64,000 nt of DNA, taken from contig CP136062.1 in assembly GCA_032622095.1 (NCBI GenBank), positions 10,441,710 through 10,505,709 of the forward strand. Reading direction: 5' to 3'. This document shows, one piece after another, positions 1 through 15,100 of this stretch. Below the pieces are notes generated by a model, which worked only from the letters and a program-made list of their open reading frames with translations, did not search any database and had not been told where the DNA came from. Positions within the stretch are counted from its first letter, which is position 1, and each line of letters starts with the position of its first letter. Both the position numbers and the translations under genes were made by a program. The stretch comes from Siphonodentalium dalli (taxonomy: Eukaryota; Mollusca; Scaphopoda; Gadilida; Siphonodentaliidae).

Positions 1-3000
1 CGGAGATTTGGGCCCCCAAAGTTTGAATTTGGGCCCATATGCTTTCAAATAACCAAACTGTTATTCGTCTCCGATTCATATGACAGATGTAACGTACAAT
101 CTCTGTGAGCAGACGATCACAATACTGAAAACAATTTAAAAATCCATTAGAAAATAACTGAGTTACGGTCCATCAAAGTTCGCATTTTTGGCCTTGGTTG
201 AAAATTTCCCAATCCCATCACCCAATTTCGTGGCAGAGGTGGGGTCACTTCCAAACACTTGAGATCAACCTATACATGTTAGGATAACATATAATCATCC
301 TACTTCATATGTTCTGTCCATAAACTGCGATTCTTTCAGATCATGATTTCCCCTATTATTATACTTCCATGGTGTAACCAAGGAAGTATATTGTTTTTCT
401 ACTGCGGTCGTTTTCCGTTTATTTTGAAATACTCAGAAACTAATTGCAGTTGGAACGCGAAATCTCTATCGATTGTAGGCATCTAAGGTCTACTACAAAT
501 AAAGGTATCCGCATACCGGTCCAAGGATTCTAGACGGAGTTATGGCCCTTTTACGATTATTTTTCATTATTATTTTTTTTATTATACTCCACACTTTTGC
601 AACGCCTTAATATCTGAAAGTATGGGGAGTATCGAACTGAAAGTTTGTACGTATGTTGGGGTCAATGAGTTCTAACCTATCGGCATACAATGAATATTGT
701 CCGCGTTTACTCCGCGGAGTTATCTCCCTTTATATGAACAAATTTGATTTTATTATCTCGGAAATTATAAGGAGCAGAGCATCGAAAATTGGACCGTATG
801 CACACCTCGATATGCTCTACTGCCCACGGGCATCAAAACGTGTGTCCGCGCTTTCCCTGAGGAGTTACCGCCCATAGTTGGCAAACCTCTATTTGATTGT
901 ACTCTGTTGTCCTCCCGTATCATTCCAGATAACTGCATTTGGTTTTCATAGTCGTGTTGACCGTTGTCAGCTTAGTCCGAGGAAGAAAATTTGACAAGGT
1001 TCGACATATATTTTTACACTGGGGTGGGGGCAAAATTTTCGCAAAAAAATGTTTTGATTGACATTCATCTATTTAAGTATATGTACTTCCTGAACGAAAA
1101 CAAACCCATAGCGGAAAGGATTTTTGAAATCCGAGAAGAAATGCAAGAGTTACGAGCCCTCAAAGTTTGCAAAAAGGGCCCATGTGCTTGAAACCACATC
1201 TCGTCCGAAGATGTAAAAGTTTGGCTGTAATCTGATACGCCAATGCGTGCGGACTGAAGAGAGCACGAGGTGCGCCAAATTTTGCCACTATCGGTTCAGT
1301 GTTGTGCGTCAGGGGAGGGGTGGTCCGTGGTACAATTTTTTTATTCTTCTCCGAATCAGATGAAACTTGGAATATAACATCTACAATAGCGGCCGATCTG
1401 GAAACTGAAAGAATTTCGAATTTCCATTGAAAACTGACAGAGGTACGGGTCCTCAAATTTTGCAATTTTGGGCCCATGTGCTTGAAACCACATCTTCTCC
1501 GAAGATGTAAACATTTGGCTATAACCTGATAGGCCAATGCGTGCGGTCTGGAGAGAGCACGAGGTGCGCCAAATTTTGCCAGTATTGGTTTAGTGTTGTG
1601 GGACAGGGGAGGGGTGGTCCGTGGTACCATTTTTTTTTATTCTTTTCCGAATCAGATGAAACTTGGAATATAAAATCTACCATACACGTTGATCACAATA
1701 CTGAAAACGGGTCTTAAATCCGTTGGAAAATGGCGGAGATTTGGGCCCCCAAAGTTTGAATTTGGGCCCATATGCTTTCAAATAACCAAACTGTTATTCG
1801 TCTCCGACTCATATGAAAGATGTAACGTACAATCTCTGTGAGCAGACGATCACAATACTGAAAACAATTTAAAAATCCATTAGAAAATAACGGAGTTACG
1901 GTCCATCAAAGTTCGCATTTTTGGCCTTGGTTGAAAATTTCCCAATCCCATCACCCAATTTCGTGGCAGAGGTGGGGTCACTTCCAAACACTTGAGATCA
2001 ACCTATACATGTTAGGATAACATATAATCATCCTACTTCATATGTTCTGTCCATAAACTGCGATTCTTTCAGATCATGATTTCCCCTATTATTATACTTC
2101 CATGGTGTAACCAAGGAAGTATATTGTTTTTCTACTGCGGTCGTTTTCCGTTTATTTTGAAATACTCAGAAACTAATTGCAGTTGGAACGCGAAATCTCT
2201 ATCGATTGTAGGCATCTAAGGTCTACTACAAATAAAGGTATCCGCATACCGGTCCAAGGATTCTAGACGGAGTTATGGCCCTTTTACGATTATTTTTCAT
2301 TATTATTTTTTTTATTATACTCCACACTTTTGCAACGCCTTAATATCTGAAAGTATGGGGAGTATCGAACTGAAAGTTTGTACGTATGTTGGGGTCAATG
2401 AGTTCTAACCTATCGGCATACAATGAATATTGTCCGCGTTTACTCCGCGGAGTTATCTCCCTTTATATGAACAAATTTGATTTTATTATCTCGGAAATTA
2501 TAAGGAGCAGAGCATCGAAAATTGGACCGTATGCACACCTCGATATGCTCTACTGCCCACGGGCATCAAAACGTGTGTCCGCGCTTTCCCTGAGGAGTTA
2601 CCGCCCATAGTTGGCAAACCTCTATTTGATTGTACTCTGTTGTCCTCCCGTATCATTCCAGATAACTGCATTTGGTTTTCATAGTCGTGTTGACCGTTGT
2701 CAGCTTAGTCCGAGGAAGAAAATTTGACAAGGTTCGACATATATTTTTACACTGGGGTGGGGGCAAAATTTTCGCAAAAAAATGTTTTGATTGACATTCA
2801 TCTATTTAAGTATATGTACTTCCTGAACGAAAACAAACCCATAGCGGAAAGGATTTTTGAAATCCGAGAAGAAATGCAAGAGTTACGAGCCCTCAAAGTT
2901 TGCAAAAAGGGCCCATGTGCTTGAAACCACATCTCGTCCGAAGATGTAAAAGTTTGGCTGTAATCTGATACGCCAATGCGTGCGGACTGAAGAGAGCACG

Positions 3001-6000
3001 AGGTGCGCCAAATTTTGCCACTATCGGTTCAGTGTTGTGCGTCAGGGGAGGGGTGGTCCGTGGTACAATTTTTTTATTCTTCTCCGAATCAGATGAAACT
3101 TGGAATATAACATCTACAATAGCGGCCGATCTGGAAACTGAAAGAATTTCGAATTTCCATTGAAAACTGACAGAGGTACGGGTCCTCAAATTTTGCAATT
3201 TTGGGCCCATGTGCTTGAAACCACATCTTCTCCGAAGATGTAAACATTTGGCTATAACCTGATAGGCCAATGCGTGCGGTCTGGAGAGAGCACGAGGTGC
3301 GCCAAATTTTGCCAGTATTGGTTTAGTGTTGTGGGACAGGGGAGGGGTGGTCCGTGGTACCATTTTTTTTTATTCTTTTCCGAATCAGATGAAACTTGGA
3401 ATATAAAATCTACCATACACGTTGATCACAATACTGAAAACGGGTCTTAAATCCGTTGGAAAATGGCGGAGATTTGGGCCCCCAAAGTTTGAATTTGGGC
3501 CCATATGCTTTCAAATAACCAAACTGTTATTCGTCTCCGACTCATATGAAAGATGTAACGTACAATCTCTGTGAGCAGACGATCACAATACTGAAAACAA
3601 TTTAAAAATCCATTAGAAAATAACGGAGTTACGGTCCATCAAAGTTCGCATTTTTGGCCTTGGTTGAAAATTTCCCAATCCCATCACCCAATTTCGTGGC
3701 AGAGGTGGGGTCACTTCCAAACACTTGAGATCAACCTATACATGTTAGGATAACATATAATCATCCTACTTCATATGTTCTGTCCATAAACTGCGATTCT
3801 TTCAGATCATGATTTCCCCTATTATTATACTTCCATGGTGTAACCAAGGAAGTATATTGTTTTTCTACTGCGGTCGTTTTCCGTTTATTTTGAAATACTC
3901 AGAAACTAATTGCAGTTGGAACGCGAAATCTCTATCGATTGTAGGCATCTAAGGTCTACTACAAATAAAGGTATCCGCATACCGGTCCAAGGATTCTAGA
4001 CGGAGTTATGGCCCTTTTACGATTATTTTTCATTATTATTTTTTTTATTATACTCCACACTTTTGCAACGCCTTAATATCTGAAAGTATGGGGAGTATCG
4101 AACTGAAAGTTTGTACGTATGTTGGGGTCAATGAGTTCTAACCTATCGGCATACAATGAATATTGTCCGCGTTTACTCCGCGGAGTTATCTCCCTTTATA
4201 TGAACAAATTTGATTTTATTATCTCGGAAATTATAAGGAGCAGAGCATCGAAAATTGGACCGTATGCACACCTCGATATGCTCTACTGCCCACGGGCATC
4301 AAAACGTGTGTCCGCGCTTTCCCTGAGGAGTTACCGCCCATAGTTGGCAAACCTCTATTTGATTGTACTCTGTTGTCCTCCCGTATCATTCCAGATAACT
4401 GCATTTGGTTTTCATAGTCGTGTTGACCGTTGTCAGCTTAGTCCGAGGAAGAAAATTTGACAAGGTTCGACATATATTTTTACACTGGGGTGGGGGCAAA
4501 ATTTTCGCAAAAAAATGTTTTGATTGACATTCATCTATTTAAGTATATGTACTTCCTGAACGAAAACAAACCCATAGCGGAAAGGATTTTTGAAATCCGA
4601 GAAGAAATGCAAGAGTTACGAGCCCTCAAAGTTTGCAAAAAGGGCCCATGTGCTTGAAACCACATCTCGTCCGAAGATGTAAAAGTTTGGCTGTAATCTG
4701 ATACGCCAATGCGTGCGGACTGAAGAGAGCACGAGGTGCGCCAAATTTTGCCACTATCGGTTCAGTGTTGTGCGTCAGGGGAGGGGTGGTCCGTGGTACA
4801 ATTTTTTTATTCTTCTCCGAATCAGATGAAACTTGGAATATAACATCTACAATAGCGGCCGATCTGGAAACTGAAAGAATTTCGAATTTCCATTGAAAAC
4901 TGACAGAGGTACGGGTCCTCAAATTTTGCAATTTTGGGCCCATGTGCTTGAAACCACATCTTCTCCGAAGATGTAAACATTTGGCTATAACCTGATAGGC
5001 CAATGCGTGCGGTCTGGAGAGAGCACGAGGTGCGCCAAATTTTGCCAGTATTGGTTTAGTGTTGTGGGACAGGGGAGGGGTGGTCCGTGGTACCATTTTT
5101 TTTTATTCTTTTCCGAATCAGATGAAACTTGGAATATAAAATCTACCATACACGTTGATCACAATACTGAAAACGGGTCTTAAATCCGTTGGAAAATGGC
5201 GGAGATTTGGGCCCCCAAAGTTTGAATTTGGGCCCATATGCTTTCAAATAACCAAACTGTTATTCGTCTCCGACTCATATGAAAGATGTAACGTACAATC
5301 TCTGTGAGCAGACGATCACAATACTGAAAACAATTTAAAAATCCATTAGAAAATAACGGAGTTACGGTCCATCAAAGTTCGCATTTTTGGCCTTGGTTGA
5401 AAATTTCCCAATCCCATCACCCAATTTCGTGGCAGAGGTGGGGTCACTTCCAAACACTTGAGATCAACCTATACATGTTAGGATAACATATAATCATCCT
5501 ACTTCATATGTTCTGTCCATAAACTGCGATTCTTTCAGATCATGATTTCCCCTATTATTATACTTCCATGGTGTAACCAAGGAAGTATATTGTTTTTCTA
5601 CTGCGGTCGTTTTCCGTTTATTTTGAAATACTCAGAAACTAATTGCAGTTGGAACGCGAAATCTCTATCGATTGTAGGCATCTAAGGTCTACTACAAATA
5701 AAGGTATCCGCATACCGGTCCAAGGATTCTAGACGGAGTTATGGCCCTTTTACGATTATTTTTCATTATTATTTTTTTTATTATACTCCACACTTTTGCA
5801 ACGCCTTAATATCTGAAAGTATGGGGAGTATCGAACTGAAAGTTTGTACGTATGTTGGGGTCAATGAGTTCTAACCTATCGGCATACAATGAATATTGTC
5901 CGCGTTTACTCCGCGGAGTTATCTCCCTTTATATGAACAAATTTGATTTTATTATCTCGGAAATTATAAGGAGCAGAGCATCGAAAATTGGACCGTATGC

Positions 6001-9000
6001 ACACCTCGATATGCTCTACTGCCCACGGGCATCAAAACGTGTGTCCGCGCTTTCCCTGAGGAGTTACCGCCCATAGTTGGCAAACCTCTATTTGATTGTA
6101 CTCTGTTGTCCTCCCGTATCATTCCAGATAACTGCATTTGGTTTTCATAGTCGTGTTGACCGTTGTCAGCTTAGTCCGAGGAAGAAAATTTGACAAGGTT
6201 CGACATATATTTTTACACTGGGGTGGGGGCAAAATTTTCGCAAAAAAATGTTTTGATTGACATTCATCTATTTAAGTATATGTACTTCCTGAACGAAAAC
6301 AAACCCATAGCGGAAAGGATTTTTGAAATCCGAGAAGAAATGCAAGAGTTACGAGCCCTCAAAGTTTGCAAAAAGGGCCCATGTGCTTGAAACCACATCT
6401 CGTCCGAAGATGTAAAAGTTTGGCTGTAATCTGATACGCCAATGCGTGCGGACTGAAGAGAGCACGAGGTGCGCCAAATTTTGCCACTATCGGTTCAGTG
6501 TTGTGCGTCAGGGGAGGGGTGGTCCGTGGTACAATTTTTTTATTCTTCTCCGAATCAGATGAAACTTGGAATATAACATCTACAATAGCGGCCGATCTGG
6601 AAACTGAAAGAATTTCGAATTTCCATTGAAAACTGACAGAGGTACGGGTCCTCAAATTTTGCAATTTTGGGCCCATGTGCTTGAAACCACATCTTCTCCG
6701 AAGATGTAAACATTTGGCTATAACCTGATAGGCCAATGCGTGCGGTCTGGAGAGAGCACGAGGTGCGCCAAATTTTGCCAGTATTGGTTTAGTGTTGTGG
6801 GACAGGGGAGGGGTGGTCCGTGGTACCATTTTTTTTTATTCTTTTCCGAATCAGATGAAACTTGGAATATAAAATCTACCATACACGTTGATCACAATAC
6901 TGAAAACGGGTCTTAAATCCGTTGGAAAATGGCGGAGATTTGGGCCCCCAAAGTTTGAATTTGGGCCCATATGCTTTCAAATAACCAAACTGTTATTCGT
7001 CTCCGACTCATATGAAAGATGTAACGTACAATCTCTGTGAGCAGACGATCACAATACTGAAAACAATTTAAAAATCCATTAGAAAATAACGGAGTTACGG
7101 TCCATCAAAGTTCGCATTTTTGGCCTTGGTTGAAAATTTCCCAATCCCATCACCCAATTTCGTGGCAGAGGTGGGGTCACTTCCAAACACTTGAGATCAA
7201 CCTATACATGTTAGGATAACATATAATCATCCTACTTCATATGTTCTGTCCATAAACTGCGATTCTTTCAGATCATGATTTCCCCTATTATTATACTTCC
7301 ATGGTGTAACCAAGGAAGTATATTGTTTTTCTACTGCGGTCGTTTTCCGTTTATTTTGAAATACTCAGAAACTAATTGCAGTTGGAACGCGAAATCTCTA
7401 TCGATTGTAGGCATCTAAGGTCTACTACAAATAAAGGTATCCGCATACCGGTCCAAGGATTCTAGACGGAGTTATGGCCCTTTTACGATTATTTTTCATT
7501 ATTATTTTTTTTATTATACTCCACACTTTTGCAACGCCTTAATATCTGAAAGTATGGGGAGTATCGAACTGAAAGTTTGTACGTATGTTGGGGTCAATGA
7601 GTTCTAACCTATCGGCATACAATGAATATTGTCCGCGTTTACTCCGCGGAGTTATCTCCCTTTATATGAACAAATTTGATTTTATTATCTCGGAAATTAT
7701 AAGGAGCAGAGCATCGAAAATTGGACCGTATGCACACCTCGATATGCTCTACTGCCCACGGGCATCAAAACGTGTGTCCGCGCTTTCCCTGAGGAGTTAC
7801 CGCCCATAGTTGGCAAACCTCTATTTGATTGTACTCTGTTGTCCTCCCGTATCATTCCAGATAACTGCATTTGGTTTTCATAGTCGTGTTGACCGTTGTC
7901 AGCTTAGTCCGAGGAAGAAAATTTGACAAGGTTCGACATATATTTTTACACTGGGGTGGGGGCAAAATTTTCGCAAAAAAATGTTTTGATTGACATTCAT
8001 CTATTTAAGTATATGTACTTCCTGAACGAAAACAAACCCATAGCGGAAAGGATTTTTGAAATCCGAGAAGAAATGCAAGAGTTACGAGCCCTCAAAGTTT
8101 GCAAAAAGGGCCCATGTGCTTGAAACCACATCTCGTCCGAAGATGTAAAAGTTTGGCTGTAATCTGATACGCCAATGCGTGCGGACTGAAGAGAGCACGA
8201 GGTGCGCCAAATTTTGCCACTATCGGTTCAGTGTTGTGCGTCAGGGGAGGGGTGGTCCGTGGTACAATTTTTTTATTCTTCTCCGAATCAGATGAAACTT
8301 GGAATATAACATCTACAATAGCGGCCGATCTGGAAACTGAAAGAATTTCGAATTTCCATTGAAAACTGACAGAGGTACGGGTCCTCAAATTTTGCAATTT
8401 TGGGCCCATGTGCTTGAAACCACATCTTCTCCGAAGATGTAAACATTTGGCTATAACCTGATAGGCCAATGCGTGCGGTCTGGAGAGAGCACGAGGTGCG
8501 CCAAATTTTGCCAGTATTGGTTTAGTGTTGTGGGACAGGGGAGGGGTGGTCCGTGGTACCATTTTTTTTTATTCTTTTCCGAATCAGATGAAACTTGGAA
8601 TATAAAATCTACCATACACGTTGATCACAATACTGAAAACGGGTCTTAAATCCGTTGGAAAATGGCGGAGATTTGGGCCCCCAAAGTTTGAATTTGGGCC
8701 CATATGCTTTCAAATAACCAAACTGTTATTCGTCTCCGACTCATATGAAAGATGTAACGTACAATCTCTGTGAGCAGACGATCACAATACTGAAAACAAT
8801 TTAAAAATCCATTAGAAAATAACGGAGTTACGGTCCATCAAAGTTCGCATTTTTGGCCTTGGTTGAAAATTTCCCAATCCCATCACCCAATTTCGTGGCA
8901 GAGGTGGGGTCACTTCCAAACACTTGAGATCAACCTATACATGTTAGGATAACATATAATCATCCTACTTCATATGTTCTGTCCATAAACTGCGATTCTT

Positions 9001-12000
9001 TCAGATCATGATTTCCCCTATTATTATACTTCCATGGTGTAACCAAGGAAGTATATTGTTTTTCTACTGCGGTCGTTTTCCGTTTATTTTGAAATACTCA
9101 GAAACTAATTGCAGTTGGAACGCGAAATCTCTATCGATTGTAGGCATCTAAGGTCTACTACAAATAAAGGTATCCGCATACCGGTCCAAGGATTCTAGAC
9201 GGAGTTATGGCCCTTTTACGATTATTTTTCATTATTATTTTTTTTATTATACTCCACACTTTTGCAACGCCTTAATATCTGAAAGTATGGGGAGTATCGA
9301 ACTGAAAGTTTGTACGTATGTTGGGGTCAATGAGTTCTAACCTATCGGCATACAATGAATATTGTCCGCGTTTACTCCGCGGAGTTATCTCCCTTTATAT
9401 GAACAAATTTGATTTTATTATCTCGGAAATTATAAGGAGCAGAGCATCGAAAATTGGACCGTATGCACACCTCGATATGCTCACTGCCCACGGGCATCAA
9501 AACGTGTGTCCGCGCTTTCCCTGAGGAGTTACCGCCCATAGTTGGCAAACCTCTATTTGATTGTACTCTGTTGTCCTCCCGTATCATTCCAGATAACTGC
9601 ATTTGGTTTTCATAGTCGTGTTGACCGTTGTCAGCTTAGTCCGAGGAAGAAAATTTGACAAGGTTCGACATATATTTTTACACTGGGGTGGGGGCAAAAT
9701 TTTCGCAAAAAAATGTTTTGATTGACATTCATCTATTTAAGTATATGTACTTCCTGAACGAAAACAAACCCATAGCGGAAAGGATTTTTGAAATCCGAGA
9801 AGAAATGCAAGAGTTACGAGCCCTCAAAGTTTGCAAAAAGGGCCCATGTGCTTGAAACCACATCTCGTCCGAAGATGTAAAAGTTTGGCTGTAATCTGAT
9901 ACGCCAATGCGTGCGGACTGAAGAGAGCACGAGGTGCGCCAAATTTTGCCACTATCGGTTCAGTGTTGTGCGTCAGGGGAGGGGTGGTCCGTGGTACAAT
10001 TTTTTTATTCTTCTCCGAATCAGATGAAACTTGGAATATAACATCTACAATAGCGGCCGATCTGGAAACTGAAAGAATTTCGAATTTCCATTGAAAACTG
10101 ACAGAGGTACGGGTCCTCAAATTTTGCAATTTTGGGCCCATGTGCTTGAAACCACATCTTCTCCGAAGATGTAAACATTTGGCTATAACCTGATAGGCCA
10201 ATGCGTGCGGTCTGGAGAGAGCACGAGGTGCGCCAAATTTTGCCAGTATTGGTTTAGTGTTGTGGGACAGGGGAGGGGTGGTCCGTGGTACCATTTTTTT
10301 TTATTCTTTTCCGAATCAGATGAAACTTGGAATATAAAATCTACCATACACGTTGATCACAATACTGAAAACGGGTCTTAAATCCGTTGGAAAATGGCGG
10401 AGATTTGGGCCCCCAAAGTTTGAATTTGGGCCCATATGCTTTCAAATAACCAAACTGTTATTCGTCTCCGACTCATATGAAAGATGTAACGTACAATCTC
10501 TGTGAGCAGACGATCACAATACTGAAAACAATTTAAAAATCCATTAGAAAATAACGGAGTTACGGTCCATCAAAGTTCGCATTTTTGGCCTTGGTTGAAA
10601 ATTTCCCAATCCCATCACCCAATTTCGTGGCAGAGGTGGGGTCACTTCCAAACACTTGAGATCAACCTATACATGTTAGGATAACATATAATCATCCTAC
10701 TTCATATGTTCTGTCCATAAACTGCGATTCTTTCAGATCATGATTTCCCCTATTATTATACTTCCATGGTGTAACCAAGGAAGTATATTGTTTTTCTACT
10801 GCGGTCGTTTTCCGTTTATTTTGAAATACTCAGAAACTAATTGCAGTTGGAACGCGAAATCTCTATCGATTGTAGGCATCTAAGGTCTACTACAAATAAA
10901 GGTATCCGCATACCGGTCCAAGGATTCTAGACGGAGTTATGGCCCTTTTACGATTATTTTTCATTATTATTTTTTTTATTATACTCCACACTTTTGCAAC
11001 GCCTTAATATCTGAAAGTATGGGGAGTATCGAACTGAAAGTTTGTACGTATGTTGGGGTCAATGAGTTCTAACCTATCGGCATACAATGAATATTGTCCG
11101 CGTTTACTCCGCGGAGTTATCTCCCTTTATATGAACAAATTTGATTTTATTATCTCGGAAATTATAAGGAGCAGAGCATCGAAAATTGGACCGTATGCAC
11201 ACCTCGATATGCTCTACTGCCCACGGGCATCAAAACGTGTGTCCGCGCTTTCCCTGAGGAGTTACCGCCCATAGTTGGCAAACCTCTATTTGATTGTACT
11301 CTGTTGTCCTCCCGTATCATTCCAGATAACTGCATTTGGTTTTCATAGCCGTGTTGACCGTTGTCAGCTTAGTCCGAGGAAGAAAATTTGACAAGGTTCG
11401 ACATATATTTTTACACTGGGGTGGGGGCAAAATTTTCGCAAAAAAATGTTTTGATTGACATTCATCTATTTAAGTATATGTACTTCCTGAACGAAAACAA
11501 ACCCATAGCGGAAAGGATTTTTGAAATCCGAGAAGAAATGCAAGAGTTACGAGCCCTCAAAGTTTGCAAAAAGGGCCCATGTGCTTGAAACCACATCTCG
11601 TCCGAAGATGTAAAAGTTTGGCTGTAATCTGATACGCCAATGCGTGCGGACTGAAGAGAGCACGAGGTGCGCCAAATTTTGCCACTATCGGTTCAGTGTT
11701 GTGCGTCAGGGGAGGGGTGGTCCGTGGTACAATTTTTTTATTCTTCTCCGAATCAGATGAAACTTGGAATATAACATCTACAATAGCGGCCGATCTGGAA
11801 ACTGAAAGAATTTCGAATTTCCATTGAAAACTGACAGAGGTACGGGTCCTCAAATTTTGCAATTTTGGGCCCATGTGCTTGAAACCACATCTTCTCCGAA
11901 GATGTAAACATTTGGCTATAACCTGATAGGCCAATGCGTGCGGTCTGGAGAGAGCACGAGGTGCGCCAAATTTTGCCAGTATTGGTTTAGTGTTGTGGGA

Positions 12001-15000
12001 CAGGGGAGGGGTGGTCCGTGGTACCATTTTTTTTTATTCTTTTCCGAATCAGATGAAACTTGGAATATAAAATCTACCATACACGTTGATCACAATACTG
12101 AAAACGGGTCTTAAATCCGTTGGAAAATGGCGGAGATTTGGGCCCCCAAAGTTTGAATTTGGGCCCATATGCTTTCAAATAACCAAACTGTTATTCGTCT
12201 CCGACTCATATGAAAGATGTAACGTACAATCTCTGTGAGCAGACGATCACAATACTGAAAACAATTTAAAAATCCATTAGAAAATAACGGAGTTACGGTC
12301 CATCAAAGTTCGCATTTTTGGCCTTGGTTGAAAATTTCCCAATCCCATCACCCAATTTCGTGGCAGAGGTGGGGTCACTTCCAAACACTTGAGATCAACC
12401 TATACATGTTAGGATAACATATAATCATCCTACTTCATATGTTCTGTCCATAAACTGCGATTCTTTCAGATCATGATTTCCCCTATTATTATACTTCCAT
12501 GGTGTAACCAAGGAAGTATATTGTTTTTCTACTGCGGTCGTTTTCCGTTTATTTTGAAATACTCAGAAACTAATTGCAGTTGGAACGCGAAATCTCTATC
12601 GATTGTAGGCATCTAAGGTCTACTACAAATAAAGGTATCCGCATACCGGTCCAAGGATTCTAGACGGAGTTATGGCCCTTTTACGATTATTTTTCATTAT
12701 TATTTTTTTTATTATACTCCACACTTTTGCAACGCCTTAATATCTGAAAGTATGGGGAGTATCGAACTGAAAGTTTGTACGTATGTTGGGGTCAATGAGT
12801 TCTAACCTATCGGCATACAATGAATATTGTCCGCGTTTACTCCGCGGAGTTATCTCCCTTTATATGAACAAATTTGATTTTATTATCTCGGAAATTATAA
12901 GGAGCAGAGCATCGAAAATTGGACCGTATGCACACCTCGATATGCTCTACTGCCCACGGGCATCAAAACGTGTGTCCGCGCTTTCCCTGAGGAGTTACCG
13001 CCCATAGTTGGCAAACCTCTATTTGATTGTACTCTGTTGTCCTCCCGTATCATTCCAGATAACTGCATTTGGTTTTCATAGTCGTGTTGACCGTTGTCAG
13101 CTTAGTCCGAGGAAGAAAATTTGACAAGGTTCGACATATATTTTTACACTGGGGTGGGGGCAAAATTTTCGCAAAAAAATGTTTTGATTGACATTCATCT
13201 ATTTAAGTATATGTACTTCCTGAACGAAAACAAACCCATAGCGGAAAGGATTTTTGAAATCCGAGAAGAAATGCAAGAGTTACGAGCCCTCAAAGTTTGC
13301 AAAAAGGGCCCATGTGCTTGAAACCACATCTCGTCCGAAGATGTAAAAGTTTGGCTGTAATCTGATACGCCAATGCGTGCGGACTGAAGAGAGCACGAGG
13401 TGCGCCAAATTTTGCCACTATCGGTTCAGTGTTGTGCGTCAGGGGAGGGGTGGTCCGTGGTACAATTTTTTTATTCTTCTCCGAATCAGATGAAACTTGG
13501 AATATAACATCTACAATAGCGGCCGATCTGGAAACTGAAAGAATTTCGAATTTCCATTGAAAACTGACAGAGGTACGGGTCCTCAAATTTTGCAATTTTG
13601 GGCCCATGTGCTTGAAACCACATCTTCTCCGAAGATGTAAACATTTGGCTATAACCTGATAGGCCAATGCGTGCGGTCTGGAGAGAGCACGAGGTGCGCC
13701 AAATTTTGCCAGTATTGGTTTAGTGTTGTGGGACAGGGGAGGGGTGGTCCGTGGTACCATTTTTTTTTATTCTTTTCCGAATCAGATGAAACTTGGAATA
13801 TAAAATCTACCATACACGTTGATCACAATACTGAAAACGGGTCTTAAATCCGTTGGAAAATGGCGGAGATTTGGGCCCCCAAAGTTTGAATTTGGGCCCA
13901 TATGCTTTCAAATAACCAAACTGTTATTCGTCTCCGACTCATATGAAAGATGTAACGTACAATCTCTGTGAGCAGACGATCACAATACTGAAAACAATTT
14001 AAAAATCCATTAGAAAATAACGGAGTTACGGTCCATCAAAGTTCGCATTTTTGGCCTTGGTTGAAAATTTCCCAATCCCATCACCCAATTTCGTGGCAGA
14101 GGTGGGGTCACTTCCAAACACTTGAGATCAACCTATACATGTTAGGATAACATATAATCATCCTACTTCATATGTTCTGTCCATAAACTGCGATTCTTTC
14201 AGATCATGATTTCCCCTATTATTATACTTCCATGGTGTAACCAAGGAAGTATATTGTTTTTCTACTGCGGTCGTTTTCCGTTTATTTTGAAATACTCAGA
14301 AACTAATTGCAGTTGGAACGCGAAATCTCTATCGATTGTAGGCATCTAAGGTCTACTACAAATAAAGGTATCCGCATACCGGTCCAAGGATTCTAGACGG
14401 AGTTATGGCCCTTTTACGATTATTTTTCATTATTATTTTTTTTATTATACTCCACACTTTTGCAACGCCTTAATATCTGAAAGTATGGGGAGTATCGAAC
14501 TGAAAGTTTGTACGTATGTTGGGGTCAATGAGTTCTAACCTATCGGCATACAATGAATATTGTCCGCGTTTACTCCGCGGAGTTATCTCCCTTTATATGA
14601 ACAAATTTGATTTTATTATCTCGGAAATTATAAGGAGCAGAGCATCGAAAATTGGACCGTATGCACACCTCGATATGCTCTACTGCCCACGGGCATCAAA
14701 ACGTGTGTCCGCGCTTTCCCTGAGGAGTTACCGCCCATAGTTGGCAAACCTCTATTTGATTGTACTCTGTTGTCCTCCCGTATCATTCCAGATAACTGCA
14801 TTTGGTTTTCATAGTCGTGTTGACCGTTGTCAGCTTAGTCCGAGGAAGAAAATTTGACAAGGTTCGAAAAACAATTCGCAAAAAAATGTTTGATTGACAT
14901 TCATCTATTTAAGTATATGTACTTCCTGAACGAAAACAAACCCATACCGGAAAGGATTTTTGAAATCCGAGAAGAAATGCAAGAGTTACGGGCCCTCAAA

Positions 15001-15095
15001 GTTTGCAAGTGTCGGTTCAGTATTGTGGTTTGGGGAGGGGTGTTCTGTGGTACCAATTTTTAATTCTTCTCCGAATCAGATGAAACTTGGAATAT
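1..15095. repeat. 1,733-bp tandem satellite array, about 8.7 copies
   Basis: The same landmarks return every 1,733 bases (653, 2386, 4119, 5852, 7585, 9318, then 11050 after one 1,732-base step, 12783, 14516). Copies are almost letter-for-letter identical. I saw a one-base deletion near 9482, a T-to-C change at 11349, and three changes in the left-most copy (75, 84, 159). The array enters from beyond the left edge, so its full size is unknown. Each copy holds short open frames of 74, 66 and 156 codons. They match nothing I recognise, overlap subrepeats, and are identical only because the DNA is, so I do not call genes here. Such uniformity implies recent amplification or continuing homogenisation. 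Confidence 0.97.
1176..1940. repeat. 294-bp subrepeats nested in each satellite unit (representative copy)
   Basis: The string GGGCCCATGTGCTTGAAACC starts at 1176 and again at 1470, and a diverged version (GGGCCCATATGCTTTCAAAT) starts at 1764. The spacing is 294 bases each time. By eye the first two match at about nine in ten bases over their first 215 bases and then drift apart. The third is more diverged and fades by about 1940. A further weak relative of the CTCAAAGTTTGC motif precedes the first. The same nesting recurs in every 1,733-bp unit, so the satellite is a higher-order repeat built partly from an older, shorter tandem repeat. Confidence 0.85.
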
Positions 15096-15100
15096 AACAT
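14840..15100. repeat. Degraded terminal satellite copy at the array edge
   Basis: The last copy follows the consensus until GGTTCGA at 14861. About 26 bases are then missing before TTCGCAAAAAAATG. Another 115 or so bases are missing after GTTTGCAA at 15001, where TCGGTTCAG resumes. Several single-base changes also appear here and nowhere in the inner copies. Satellite similarity stops near 15095-15100. Edge copies of satellites escape homogenisation, and this pattern fits a true array boundary. Confidence 0.85.

Noticed and set aside
653-15063. Recurring 74-, 66- and 156-codon open frames in every satellite copy
   Set aside because: They match no family, overlap subrepeats, include internal duplication that mirrors the 294-bp subrepeat, and are identical because the DNA is homogenised.
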